Source: 34-65-8 sp963529855 | GTDB lineage: Bacteria; Pseudomonadota; Alphaproteobacteria; Sphingomonadales; Sphingomonadaceae | DNA: 64,000 nt | Direction of reading: 5' to 3' | Assembly: GCA_963529855.1 (NCBI GenBank) | Contig: CAURZK010000004.1 | Span: 1 to 64,000, forward strand | Shown: piece by piece, positions 1-7,267 of the stretch | Position numbering within the stretch: the first letter of the stretch is position 1 | How the letters are laid out: each line of letters starts with the position of its first letter | Position numbers and translations under genes: made by a program | The notes under the pieces: model-generated | Database searches by the model: none | What the model saw: only the letters and a program-made list of their open reading frames with translations | Told to the model about the DNA's origin: nothing

Positions 1-554
1 ACAAATATACCAATACATACCAGCCTCGCCCCTCACAGCGAGGCGCGCGGCGTGTTGAACCCAGCATGGACGCAAACGGCGTTGCCTTTGCCCATGGTCA
101 CTACGGATCGGTCCTGGCGTCATAATACCCGACCGCCTGTGTGTCGGGAAGGGCGGTGCGGTCGCGTAACGCGGTAACGCGATTTGGACGCTACTTCGCG
201 TTCGTGGCCAATCTGCCGTTTTATGCAGCTTGTACCGACAGGCTTCGTGTTCGTCATGGCCGGCGCCGCTAAGTTAACGACGGTGCGGTTGTCCCCATTA
301 CGTTGACGGGGTGCTGGCCCCTCGTATTCGCACTCTTCGGCCGACAGAGTTTTGCGCCAACTGCCTTGGCCTGCAAGACGGGCCAACTGATTACAGTCGC
401 TCGGCGCACTGTAACGCTCGTTCAAGCAATAACGCCAATTCCATAGACTTATCAGGGCGAGCCGGGATGATCGCAGTCAGCCGACCGTATCGACCGTGCT
501 GGCAACCGCGCAAATTCCATGGCGCTGGGCCGGGCGCACCCCAACGGGCGGCGA
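1..554. other. no recognisable gene
   Basis: I see no gene here that I can support. Several open frames cross the stretch on both strands, but none resembles a known family, has a convincing ribosome site, or reads like its neighbours. A hairpin lies near the left edge (GCCTCG at 23-28 pairing with CGAGGC at 39-44) next to an AT-rich end, and could be the terminator of a gene outside the window. Base composition looks slightly less GC-rich than the genes to the right. It could be a long intergenic region or a decayed gene. Confidence 0.4.
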
Positions 555-1250
555 TCAACGCCATCCCTGTGCGCGCGCCGCCCTTTCGCCATCGGCATCA
601 AGCGCGGGGCCGGCAGCCATTTCCTGCGCCAGCGCGAGAACATCGGTGCCGTCGGCGCCAGCCATCCGGTAGTCGGTCGACGCTCGCTCGCGGCCATTGC
701 CCAGTGTTTCCAGCTTCCAGCCCTCGTCGTTGCGGCAGGCGATCCCGTCCGATGCGGCGGTGCTGAAAGCGCGGCAATACAGGCCTTCCTTGTTGCGAAA
801 CGAAAGCAGGATGCGCGTATCCTCCGACGGTGACTGACTGGTAACCAGCTGTGCGTCCAGCACCGCGGCGAGCTGCCCATTCGCATAGCCTGCCGATCTG
901 TCGCCGCCGTCTGGCAGGAACAGGATAAGCGCCAAGGATGCAGCCAGCGCCGGGCCGACCATCCAGGTCCATCGCCGCATTTGCCAGGTTCCGCGTTTCT
1001 GGCGGAAGGCCGCAAACTGGATGACGTCGGCCGGTGCCGGTTTGGTAAGCAAGCTGGCAAGCCGGTCGGGCACAGGCTGATCCACGATCGGCGCGTAGTG
1101 GCCGGCAAGCTTCGCCTTCAGCATCCTGTGCTGATCCACCTGCCGGGCAAGTTCGATATCACCCTTTACGGCAGCGGCGATTTCGGCCTCACGCTCGCCC
1201 GACAGCTCTCCGTCGGCAAATGCTGCGATCTCATCGCGCGAAATGGTCAC
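555..1250 (-). CDS. ECF anti-sigma factor, membrane-anchored
   Basis: This 231-residue protein is most likely the anti-sigma partner of the ECF sigma gene just upstream. The two overlap at a GTGA junction (GTG start at 1248-1250), so they are translationally coupled. The N-terminal 80 residues are the acidic helical kind seen in ECF anti-sigma factors (IAAFADGELSGEREAEI), but they lack the His/Cys zinc ligands of the ZAS class. One membrane helix follows at about residues 98-114 (WMVGPALAASLALILFL). The remaining roughly 115 residues would be periplasmic, with two cysteines (LYCRAF and IACRND) that could form a disulfide. The signal sensed is unknown. Position and topology support the role, but no specific family is recognised. 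Confidence 0.75.
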   Translation of the reverse strand: MTISRDEIAAFADGELSGEREAEIAAAVKGDIELARQVDQHRMLKAKLAGHYAPIVDQPVPDRLASLLTKPAPADVIQFAAFRQKRGTWQMRRWTWMVGPALAASLALILFLPDGGDRSAGYANGQLAAVLDAQLVTSQSPSEDTRILLSFRNKEGLYCRAFSTAASDGIACRNDEGWKLETLGNGRERASTDYRMAGADGTDVLALAQEMAAGPALDADGERAARAQGWR

Positions 1251-1711
1251 GAGGCTTCTCCCAGCATTGCCATGAGCGCGTCACGGCCCCGCACGAGGCG
1301 GGAATTGAGCGTGCCGACCGGGCAGCCGACGATATCGGCCGCCTCCTTGTAGGAATAGCCTTCCACCATCACCAGCAGCACGGCCTCACGCTGGGCTTCG
1401 GGGAGAAGCTGCATCGCCCGATCAACCTCGGCCAGACCGACCACAGCTTCCTGCGCACCCTCGGCCACCAACCCGATGCCGACGTCTTCAGCCACGAAGG
1501 TTTGTCGGCTGCGGGTCGTCTTGCGACCTTCGTCGATCCAGATATTGCGCATGATCCGGTACATCCAGCTGTCGAGCCGCGTTCCGTCTGCCCAGCGGGT
1601 CCGGTTGGCGAGCGCACGCTCGATCGTCATCTGGCAGAGATCGTCACCGTCGGACGGATTACCGGACAGCCCGATCGCGAAACGGCGCAATCGGGGCAGC
1701 AATGCCAGCAA
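1247..1711 (-). CDS. ECF-type RNA polymerase sigma factor
   Basis: This is a short sigma-70 family protein with region 2 (DDLCQMTIERAL, then WMYRIMRNIWID) and region 4 (LLPEAQREAVLLVMVEGYSYKEAADIV cut here to its ends: LLPEAQRE and YSYKEAADIVGCP). The helix-turn-helix ends in GTLNSRLVRGRDAL, which is typical of ECF factors. The annotated start is TTG at 1709-1711, the only usual start codon in frame. The frame stays open upstream to a stop at 1778-1780, and the extra residues (ETLNTSFETD) look native. The true start may therefore be a rare codon, for example CTG at 1733-1735, which sits 8 bases after a GGAAGG. It is read divergently from the S8 protease and probably drives its own promoter and two others. 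Confidence 0.85.
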   Translation of the reverse strand: MLALLPRLRRFAIGLSGNPSDGDDLCQMTIERALANRTRWADGTRLDSWMYRIMRNIWIDEGRKTTRSRQTFVAEDVGIGLVAEGAQEAVVGLAEVDRAMQLLPEAQREAVLLVMVEGYSYKEAADIVGCPVGTLNSRLVRGRDALMAMLGEAS

Positions 1712-1751
1712 GTCTGTCTCGAACGATGTGTTCAGCGTCTCTGCCTTCCAT

Positions 1752-1780
1752 GGATTAAACGGACGAGGGGCTGCGTTTCA
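1752..1780 (+). promoter_or_regulatory. putative ECF promoter for the S8 protease gene
   Basis: GGATTAA at 1752-1758 is followed by exactly 15 bases and then CGTT at 1774-1777. This spacing and the -10 CGTT are usual for ECF sigma factors. The same pattern occurs on the opposite strand in the same bases and again at 3061-3086. Transcription would start near 1786, about 33 bases before the ATG at 1820. Confidence 0.6.
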
Positions 1781-1783
1781 TCC
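1755..1783 (-). promoter_or_regulatory. putative autoregulatory ECF promoter for sigma/anti-sigma
   Basis: On the minus strand GGATGAA (1783 to 1777) is followed by 15 bases and then CGTTTAA (1761 to 1755). It overlaps the forward promoter almost completely, each -10 lying on the other's -35. It would drive the sigma and anti-sigma genes. Confidence 0.55.
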
Positions 1784-1819
1784 ATGCTTAATGCGTTTCG
1801 GCAGATCAGCGACACCTTG

Positions 1820-3040
1820 ATGCGTTTTCACTCCCTCATTTGCGTCGGACTGGCCTTGATTGCCGCGCCGCTGGCCGCGCAGCTGGCGCTGCCGCGCATA
1901 AAAGTCCCGCAAGTGGGATCAATCGTGAACGAAACTCTCGGAACGCTGGAGCAAACGCACGCCGACGTGGCGCACCTCGTGGACAAGCTGGCCCGTGACC
2001 GGCTGCGCGCTGTCGATCGGCTTGTTCGGCACAATCCCGACTTGATCGAACGCGATGCGATGGGCGCACCAGCGCGGCGCGGTGAGTTGCTGGTAATGGA
2101 TGTCACAACCGGTGATCTTCTCCGTCCCGTGGAGGCCGGCTTCAGGATCCTGTCGCGGGAAGAGGTCGAGGGACTGGATCTTTCCCTGGTCCGTCTTGGC
2201 GTCCCCACCGGCATGAACCTGGCAGAAGCGCAGCGAACGCTGTCCCGGCTCCTGCCGCAGGCGCAGATCAGTGCCGACAACCTTCATTTTCAATCGGGTC
2301 AGGGCGACGGCGCCATCATCGAAACAGCTCGGCAGGGTTCCGCTGGAAGGGCGGCGCCCGTCGGCATGATTGACGGCGGGCCGGGTCCGGCAATCAAGGT
2401 CGCGGAAACGCGCGGGTTTGCTCAAGGCGCGCCCTATCCGAGCCATCATGGCAGTTCCGTCGCATCCCTGTTGTTCCATGCGGGGGCTGAAACCATCCGG
2501 GTCGCGGACGTTTATGGCACCGACAAGGCAGGCGGCAACGCGCTGGCCATGGCAAAGGGCCTCGGATGGCTGGTCTCACGCGGCAGCAAGGTCATAACGA
2601 TCAGCCTGGTGGGGCCACGCAATGCCTTGCTCGAAAGAGCAATCGGCGCAGCGCAGCGCAAGGGCGTGGTCGTGGTGGCTGCCGTAGGCAATGATGGACC
2701 CGCTGCCCCGCCTGCCTATCCGGCCTCCTATGAAGGTGTCGTCGCGGTCACGGGGGTGGATGGCAAGCGCCGGGCCCTGATCGAGGCGGGGCGGGCAAAT
2801 CACCTCGATTACGCCGCGCCGGGCGCGGACATTTACGGCCGCAACGCCAGGGGCAAGCGCATCAGGCTGCGCGGTACTTCCTTCGCGACGCCACTGGTTG
2901 CAGCTCGCGTGTCACGGGCCATCGGGCAGGGGCACAACTGGCGCCGCGCACTGGACGAGGAGGCAATCGATTTAGGCCCCAAAGGCGCCGACAACACTTA
3001 TGGCAGGGGCCTCGTTTGCGCCGCCTGCACCGGGCGCTGA
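1820..3040 (+). CDS. secreted S8 (subtilisin-like) serine protease
   Basis: This is a 406-residue subtilase. The catalytic triad is visible as Asp185 (GMIDGG), His210 (SHHGSSVASLL) and Ser354 (GTSFATP). I chose the ATG at 1820 because it opens directly into a signal peptide (MRFHSLICVGLALIAAPLAA) and lies about 33 bases after the expected transcription start. The in-frame ATG at 1784 would be nearly at that start. Residues 25-180 form an uncharacterised N-terminal domain, possibly a prodomain. The gene is divergent from an ECF sigma/anti-sigma pair and shares its promoter type, so it is probably induced by that sigma factor. It may act in the periplasm or outside the cell. The substrate is unknown. 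Confidence 0.85.
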   Translation: MRFHSLICVGLALIAAPLAAQLALPRIKVPQVGSIVNETLGTLEQTHADVAHLVDKLARDRLRAVDRLVRHNPDLIERDAMGAPARRGELLVMDVTTGDLLRPVEAGFRILSREEVEGLDLSLVRLGVPTGMNLAEAQRTLSRLLPQAQISADNLHFQSGQGDGAIIETARQGSAGRAAPVGMIDGGPGPAIKVAETRGFAQGAPYPSHHGSSVASLLFHAGAETIRVADVYGTDKAGGNALAMAKGLGWLVSRGSKVITISLVGPRNALLERAIGAAQRKGVVVVAAVGNDGPAAPPAYPASYEGVVAVTGVDGKRRALIEAGRANHLDYAAPGADIYGRNARGKRIRLRGTSFATPLVAARVSRAIGQGHNWRRALDEEAIDLGPKGADNTYGRGLVCAACTGR

Positions 3041-3060
3041 CCGCTTTTCCGCGGTTCGAT

Positions 3061-3086
3061 GGATTAAGCGCTTCGGCTCACCCGTT
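3061..3086 (+). promoter_or_regulatory. third putative ECF promoter
   Basis: GGATTAA at 3061-3067, then 15 bases, then CGTT at 3083-3086. It has the same elements and the same spacing as the pair at 1752-1783. It lies 57 bases before the ATG of the next secreted protein and 20 bases after the protease stop codon. Confidence 0.55.
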
Positions 3087-3142
3087 GTTCTTTTGAGCGG
3101 ATGCACCGCCCCCGTGCATCCGCGAACGGAAAGGAACGGAAG

Positions 3143-3967
3143 ATGAAAGTTCTTGTGCTTACTGCCTCGGCACTTGCCATGATCGCAATGCCCGCCCACG
3201 CCCAGCTTCTTGGTGGCGGGGGTCAGTCGACCCTCAATGGTACGCTGAACGGCACGCTGAATTCTACTTTACGCGTTCCCAATGAGACAGTGCGCTCGGC
3301 CACCCGTGCCGCTGTGCGCCAGGATGCCACCACCCGCGGCAGCCAGAATGTCGACCGCAGGAACGGCGCTGTTGCCGTAGATCGCAGCGTGGAGACAGGC
3401 GTTGAGGCAACTGTGGGTCAGCTGCTCGGCACCCCTGCAGGCAATACAGCGGGCGCCGCATCAGGGTCTGCTGGCGCATCGGGCTCAAGCAATGCCAATG
3501 CTCAGCTCATTGGAACCGATGCAGTGACGGGTGCTGCGCGCGCGGCAGCTTCGACGGCGCGCGATGCAGCATCGGCGACGGTCGGCTCCGCACGCGAGCG
3601 GGTTTCGGGTGCAGCAGGGCAGGCTGGCAGCGTAGCTGGCTCGGCGAACGGCGCTGCCTCCGGTACAGGCGCATTTGACAGCGGCCTTCTGGCGCTTGCC
3701 GGCAGCGGCGCAGCGCAGGGCGCAGGTTCGTTTGCCATCGCTCCGGGGATGCCTGTGCAGCTTCCCTCGGGCGAGCAGCTCGGCACCGTGCGCGATATCG
3801 TTGCGGCGCGCGGCGGCGAGGTGCGGCGGATTGTGGTCGAGACCAAGAACGGCCTCACCTCGATCCCTGCCGGCAGCCTGACGACCAGTGGCTCGCTCCT
3901 GATCGCAGGCCAGGCCAGTGGTTCAGCTGCCACCGAGACACCGGCCGAACCGACCAGCGCAGAATAA
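3143..3967 (+). CDS. secreted Ala/Gly/Ser-rich protein of unknown function
   Basis: This 274-residue protein begins with a clear signal peptide ending in PAHA. The ATG at 3143 is preceded by the purine-rich AAGGAACGGA. After the signal comes a short Gly run and a tandem TLN repeat (STLNGTLNGTLNSTL). A long low-complexity stretch rich in Ala, Gly and Ser follows at about residues 95-200. The C-terminal part, from PVQLPSGEQLGTVRDIV to about residue 258, looks like a small beta-rich PRC-barrel-type fold. I recognise no family for the whole protein. The gene has its own copy of the ECF promoter pattern, so it is probably a regulon member with the protease upstream. A structural or surface role is a guess. 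Confidence 0.65.
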   Translation: MKVLVLTASALAMIAMPAHAQLLGGGGQSTLNGTLNGTLNSTLRVPNETVRSATRAAVRQDATTRGSQNVDRRNGAVAVDRSVETGVEATVGQLLGTPAGNTAGAASGSAGASGSSNANAQLIGTDAVTGAARAAASTARDAASATVGSARERVSGAAGQAGSVAGSANGAASGTGAFDSGLLALAGSGAAQGAGSFAIAPGMPVQLPSGEQLGTVRDIVAARGGEVRRIVVETKNGLTSIPAGSLTTSGSLLIAGQASGSAATETPAEPTSAE

Positions 3968-3988
3968 TCCGGCGTCGCGGCAACACGA

Positions 3989-4016
3989 AGGCCGGATCGC
4001 ACCCGCGGTCCGGCCT
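3989..4016 (+). terminator. hairpin between two genes
   Basis: AGGCCGGA at 3989-3996 pairs perfectly with TCCGGCCT at 4009-4016. No T run follows, so it may be an attenuator or RNA-stability hairpin rather than a full terminator. Confidence 0.4.
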
Positions 4017-4057
4017 CACCGCGAAACAACATCACCGTAATTGAAACAGGAACGGCC

Positions 4058-4864
4058 ATGCGGACCGCGCAGCTCGCTTTGGTACTGATTTCCCTGAGTG
4101 TGCCAGCAACGGCGCAGGAGACGGCAGCAGCCTCCGATGTCGACCCGGATTCCCGGATCGACGTGACCTTGCTCGCCGGCACGGAATTTGTCTCAGGGAA
4201 GTTTGATGGGCAAGAATACGAAACCGTGTCCGTTAACGGGGGATTTTCCGCGCGTTCTGGGCAATTCTTCCTCAGCACCGCGATTCCCTATGTCATCACC
4301 ACCGCGCCGCAGGAGCTGATCGTCAGTAACGGCGGCGTCCTTGGCACTCCGCTGCTTGCCCAGCCATCCCTTCAAACCCGCCAGGTCACCCGTGAAGGGA
4401 TCGGCGATCTGGTTGTTCAGGGCGGATATCTCTTCCCGATCGGCGGCATGAATGCATCCATCGCCGGCAATCTGAAGGTCCCCACCGCTTCACGCGACAA
4501 TGCTCTGGGAACGGGAGAGGTCGATTACGGGATAACCGGCCAGGTCTCGCGCCAATTCGGCCGAATGATCCCCTTCGCCACTGCCAGCTATACCATCATC
4601 GGCGAGCCCGAGGGTTTCGATGTGCAAAACACTATCGCCGGCACCGTGGGGAACCACGTCCTCCTCGGCGATGCCAGTTCGGTTACAGTGGCTTACAGTT
4701 ACGAGGAAGCAGCCACGACAAATATCGGCGGCCAACAGTCGGTAGGCGTAAGCCTGGAGGCGGGCCTTTCCCCTCGCCTTCAGATGGGCCTCGATGCCCG
4801 TGCCGGGTTGTCGCGCGAAGCGCCTGACGCCCGGGTGGGAGTGCGGATCGGCCTCGGGTTCTGA
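4058..4864 (+). CDS. outer-membrane beta-barrel-like protein
   Basis: This 268-residue protein has a signal peptide (MRTAQLALVLISLSVPATAQ) and then many alternating amphipathic strands. It ends in an aromatic residue (VRIGLGF), as outer-membrane barrels do. Strand-like segments such as FFLSTAIPYVITT and GIGDLVVQGGYLFPIGG resemble the putative transporter / phenol-degradation MetA-like barrel family, which I name only as a resemblance. A GGAA lies 7 bases before the ATG. The gene is 90 bases downstream of the Ala/Gly-rich protein and probably co-transcribed, with a hairpin between them. If so, the ECF module ends in an outer-membrane component. Confidence 0.65.
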   Translation: MRTAQLALVLISLSVPATAQETAAASDVDPDSRIDVTLLAGTEFVSGKFDGQEYETVSVNGGFSARSGQFFLSTAIPYVITTAPQELIVSNGGVLGTPLLAQPSLQTRQVTREGIGDLVVQGGYLFPIGGMNASIAGNLKVPTASRDNALGTGEVDYGITGQVSRQFGRMIPFATASYTIIGEPEGFDVQNTIAGTVGNHVLLGDASSVTVAYSYEEAATTNIGGQQSVGVSLEAGLSPRLQMGLDARAGLSREAPDARVGVRIGLGF

Positions 4865-5118
4865 TCCCCCGCTATCGAGCCAATTGCTTCGCCGCGTGCG
4901 CGCCAGCAGCCGATCGACCTACAGGGATGCTTCCGCTGAAAGGATCAGCCTGCCGGCCAGACCTGTCGCAGATTTTCGGCAACGCCAATCTTCTCAGGTG
5001 GGGTGCTTCCAAGCCGGAGCGCAGAGCCCGCCGCCGCTGCTTGCCTACAGGCAGGCGAGTTGTTGACGTTCCCAAATTCCTGGACAATTTCGCCATCTAT
5101 TCCGGATTGTCGAAAAGA

Positions 5119-5193
5119 TGGTGGGCGCGGCAAGGATTGAACTTGCGACCCCACCCGTGTGAAGGGTGTGCTCTACCACTGAGCTACGCGCCC
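5119..5193 (-). tRNA. tRNA-Val (anticodon CAC)
   Basis: On the minus strand a cloverleaf can be folded. The acceptor stem GGGCGCG (5193 to 5187) pairs with CGCGCCC (5129 to 5123), followed by discriminator A and an encoded CCA (5121 to 5119). The anticodon loop TTCACAC carries CAC, which reads the Val codon GUG. The T arm contains GTTCAATCC. It lies 86 bases downstream of sppA on the same strand. Confidence 0.95.
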
Positions 5194-5279
5194 GCCGGAG
5201 GGCCTCATGGCCGCCTCTACGGCAGGGGCGGGCCTTTGCCACCTGCAGCGCCGCAAGGCAAGCGACAATAGAACTACGA

Positions 5280-7160
5280 TCAGTCGAGCACGAAGCGGAC
5301 CACCCGGGCAAACCATCCGTGCTCGGTGCTCTCCATGGCGCGCGCGCGCGGCGACGGTGGGCACTCGAGGCAGTAGGCCTGCATGCCGCGTACCGAAAGC
5401 AGCCGATCAAGATCGCGCGCGACCTGTGCAGTCAGCGCCTGCTGGCGGAGCGCGACCATTGCGAACAGATCGCCCCCGGCGCGTTCGGCCGAATCGCCCG
5501 CGACGAGGCGCCGGATCAGCGTATCGTAAGGCTGTACGTCGTCGCCGATCCACTGGGCGTGCCATTCGCCATCGCCCAGCTTGGCGCGTTCGGCGACCCA
5601 GGCGAGGGCATCTTCGACGCCGCCATACTGGTCGACGAGGCCGATCTGACGGGCAGTGCCGCCATCCCAGACCCGACCCTGGCCGATCTGGTCGACCCGC
5701 GCCTTGGTCAGGTTGCGTGCCTGTGCGACGCGGGTGAGGAAATCGTCGTAGCCGTTCTCGATCGAGCTTTGCAGGATCGCATCGACTTCCGGCGTGAACC
5801 CGCCAATCAGGTCGGGCTGGCCGGAAAGCGGGGTGGTGCGCACGCCATCTGCACCGACACCGATTTCCTCCGCGACGTTCTCGAAAGTCGGGATGACGGC
5901 GAAAATGCCGATCGAGCCGGTGATCGTCTCCGGTTCGGCGAAGATGCGATCAGCTGGGGTTGCCACCCAGTATCCGCCACTGGCCGCGACATTGGCCATC
6001 GAGACCGCGATGGGAATCTTCTTCGCCTTGTGCCGCAGGATGGCGCGGCGGATTTCCTCCGATGCGAGCACCGAGCCCCCGGGCGAATCGACCCGAACCA
6101 CAAGCCCCGCAAGATCATCGTCCAGCGCTTCATCGAGCAGCTTTGCGATCCGGTCGCCGCCAGCTGTGCCGGGGCCCGCCTCGCCATCGACGATTTCGCC
6201 GGCAATGGTAACCACTCCGATCGCCTTGCCGGTCGTGTCGCGCACGTTGTCGGCCAGCCAGGCGTCATAAGTTGTATGCGCGAAGGCGCCGGGGCGTTCG
6301 TTCCACGGGTCTTCGCCCGCGATCTGCTTGACCCGCTCGCCGAATGCGACGCGGCTGCCGAGTTTGTCGACCAGGCCCGCCGCAAGGGCGGCGCTGGCGA
6401 GGTCGCCGCGGCTGCGTTCGATCCATTCGACTGGCTGGCGCGTTACTTGTGCCAGCTGCAGCTTGGGCCGCGCCTTGGCAACGGTCGCCTGCCATTCTTC
6501 CCACAGCGCGCCATAGAGCGCCTCGTAATTCTCGCGCGCTTCGGGCGACATGTCGCTGCGCTGGAACGGCTCCACCGCGCTCTTGTATTCGCCGACCTTG
6601 TAGACCCGGGCGTTGACGTTGAGGTTTTCCAGCAGCTGGCCGAAATAGAGCTGCGAGCCGCCGGGGCCGGCGATCATCGCGCCGCCCAGGGGGTCGACCC
6701 ACACCTCGCTGGCATGGGCGGCCAGCATCATGGCATCGTCGCCATAGCCGACGGCATAGGCGAGCACCGGTTTGTCAGCCCGGCGCACGCGCTCCAGCGC
6801 ATCGCCGACTTCGCGCAGATGCACATGCCCCCCGCCAAGGAACTGGGTGAGATCGAGGACCACAGCCTTGACCCGCGCATCATCCGCGGCAGCGTCGATG
6901 GCGTGAACCAGGTCCCGCGCCTCAAACTCGGTGATCGGCTGCTGGCCAGACAGCAGGATGCCAAGCGGATCGATTGCCGCCTGTTCTTCCACGATCACGC
7001 CATCAAGTTCGAGCAACAAGGCCCCTTCGCGAACCTGCGCCGGGCTGGGCCGTGCGGTTAGCACAGCATAGAGCGCGAAGAAGAACAGCAGCAGGAAGAC
7101 CAGGCTCAACCCGTCCTTCACCCCGACCAGCAACCGCCAGACCTTGCCTGCGAAACTCAT
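5280..7160 (-). CDS. sppA: signal peptide peptidase SppA, 67K type
   Basis: SppA is a membrane-bound serine protease that degrades cleaved signal peptides. The 626-residue length and two tandem ClpP-like domains match the long (67K) type. An N-terminal membrane anchor is visible (GLSLVFLLLFFFALYAVL, about residues 19-36). The Ser-Lys dyad can be placed: the lysine in GEYKSAVEPF in the first half, and the serine in AASGGYWVA in the second half, after VDSPGGSVLASEEI. I chose the ATG at 7158-7160, preceded by GGTGGGGACGAAC, because it places the anchor at the N terminus. It is divergent from pyrB, 107 bases apart. Confidence 0.92.
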   Translation of the reverse strand: MSFAGKVWRLLVGVKDGLSLVFLLLFFFALYAVLTARPSPAQVREGALLLELDGVIVEEQAAIDPLGILLSGQQPITEFEARDLVHAIDAAADDARVKAVVLDLTQFLGGGHVHLREVGDALERVRRADKPVLAYAVGYGDDAMMLAAHASEVWVDPLGGAMIAGPGGSQLYFGQLLENLNVNARVYKVGEYKSAVEPFQRSDMSPEARENYEALYGALWEEWQATVAKARPKLQLAQVTRQPVEWIERSRGDLASAALAAGLVDKLGSRVAFGERVKQIAGEDPWNERPGAFAHTTYDAWLADNVRDTTGKAIGVVTIAGEIVDGEAGPGTAGGDRIAKLLDEALDDDLAGLVVRVDSPGGSVLASEEIRRAILRHKAKKIPIAVSMANVAASGGYWVATPADRIFAEPETITGSIGIFAVIPTFENVAEEIGVGADGVRTTPLSGQPDLIGGFTPEVDAILQSSIENGYDDFLTRVAQARNLTKARVDQIGQGRVWDGGTARQIGLVDQYGGVEDALAWVAERAKLGDGEWHAQWIGDDVQPYDTLIRRLVAGDSAERAGGDLFAMVALRQQALTAQVARDLDRLLSVRGMQAYCLECPPSPRARAMESTEHGWFARVVRFVLD

Positions 7161-7267
7161 GTTCGTCCCCACCGATGCATTCCAGCGGTACGTAGGGGCG
7201 ATGCCGCGCCGATACCACCGGAAACCGCTTGACCGGCCGACCTCGCTCGACCAAGTGCTCGCCTTTA

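Noticed and set aside
120..425. Open frame of about 100 codons on the minus strand at the left edge
   Set aside because: No ribosome site, no family resemblance, and residue composition like random reading of GC-rich DNA.
1..554. tmRNA or other structured RNA
   Set aside because: No tag-peptide frame, tRNA-like end or familiar conserved block could be found by eye.
1784..1819. Earlier ATG for the S8 protease
   Set aside because: It lies about where transcription should start and would place 12 polar residues before a clear signal peptide.
5166..7061. Long plus-strand open frame covering sppA
   Set aside because: It is antisense to a well-conserved gene and its product resembles no family. 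Such shadows are common in GC-rich DNA.
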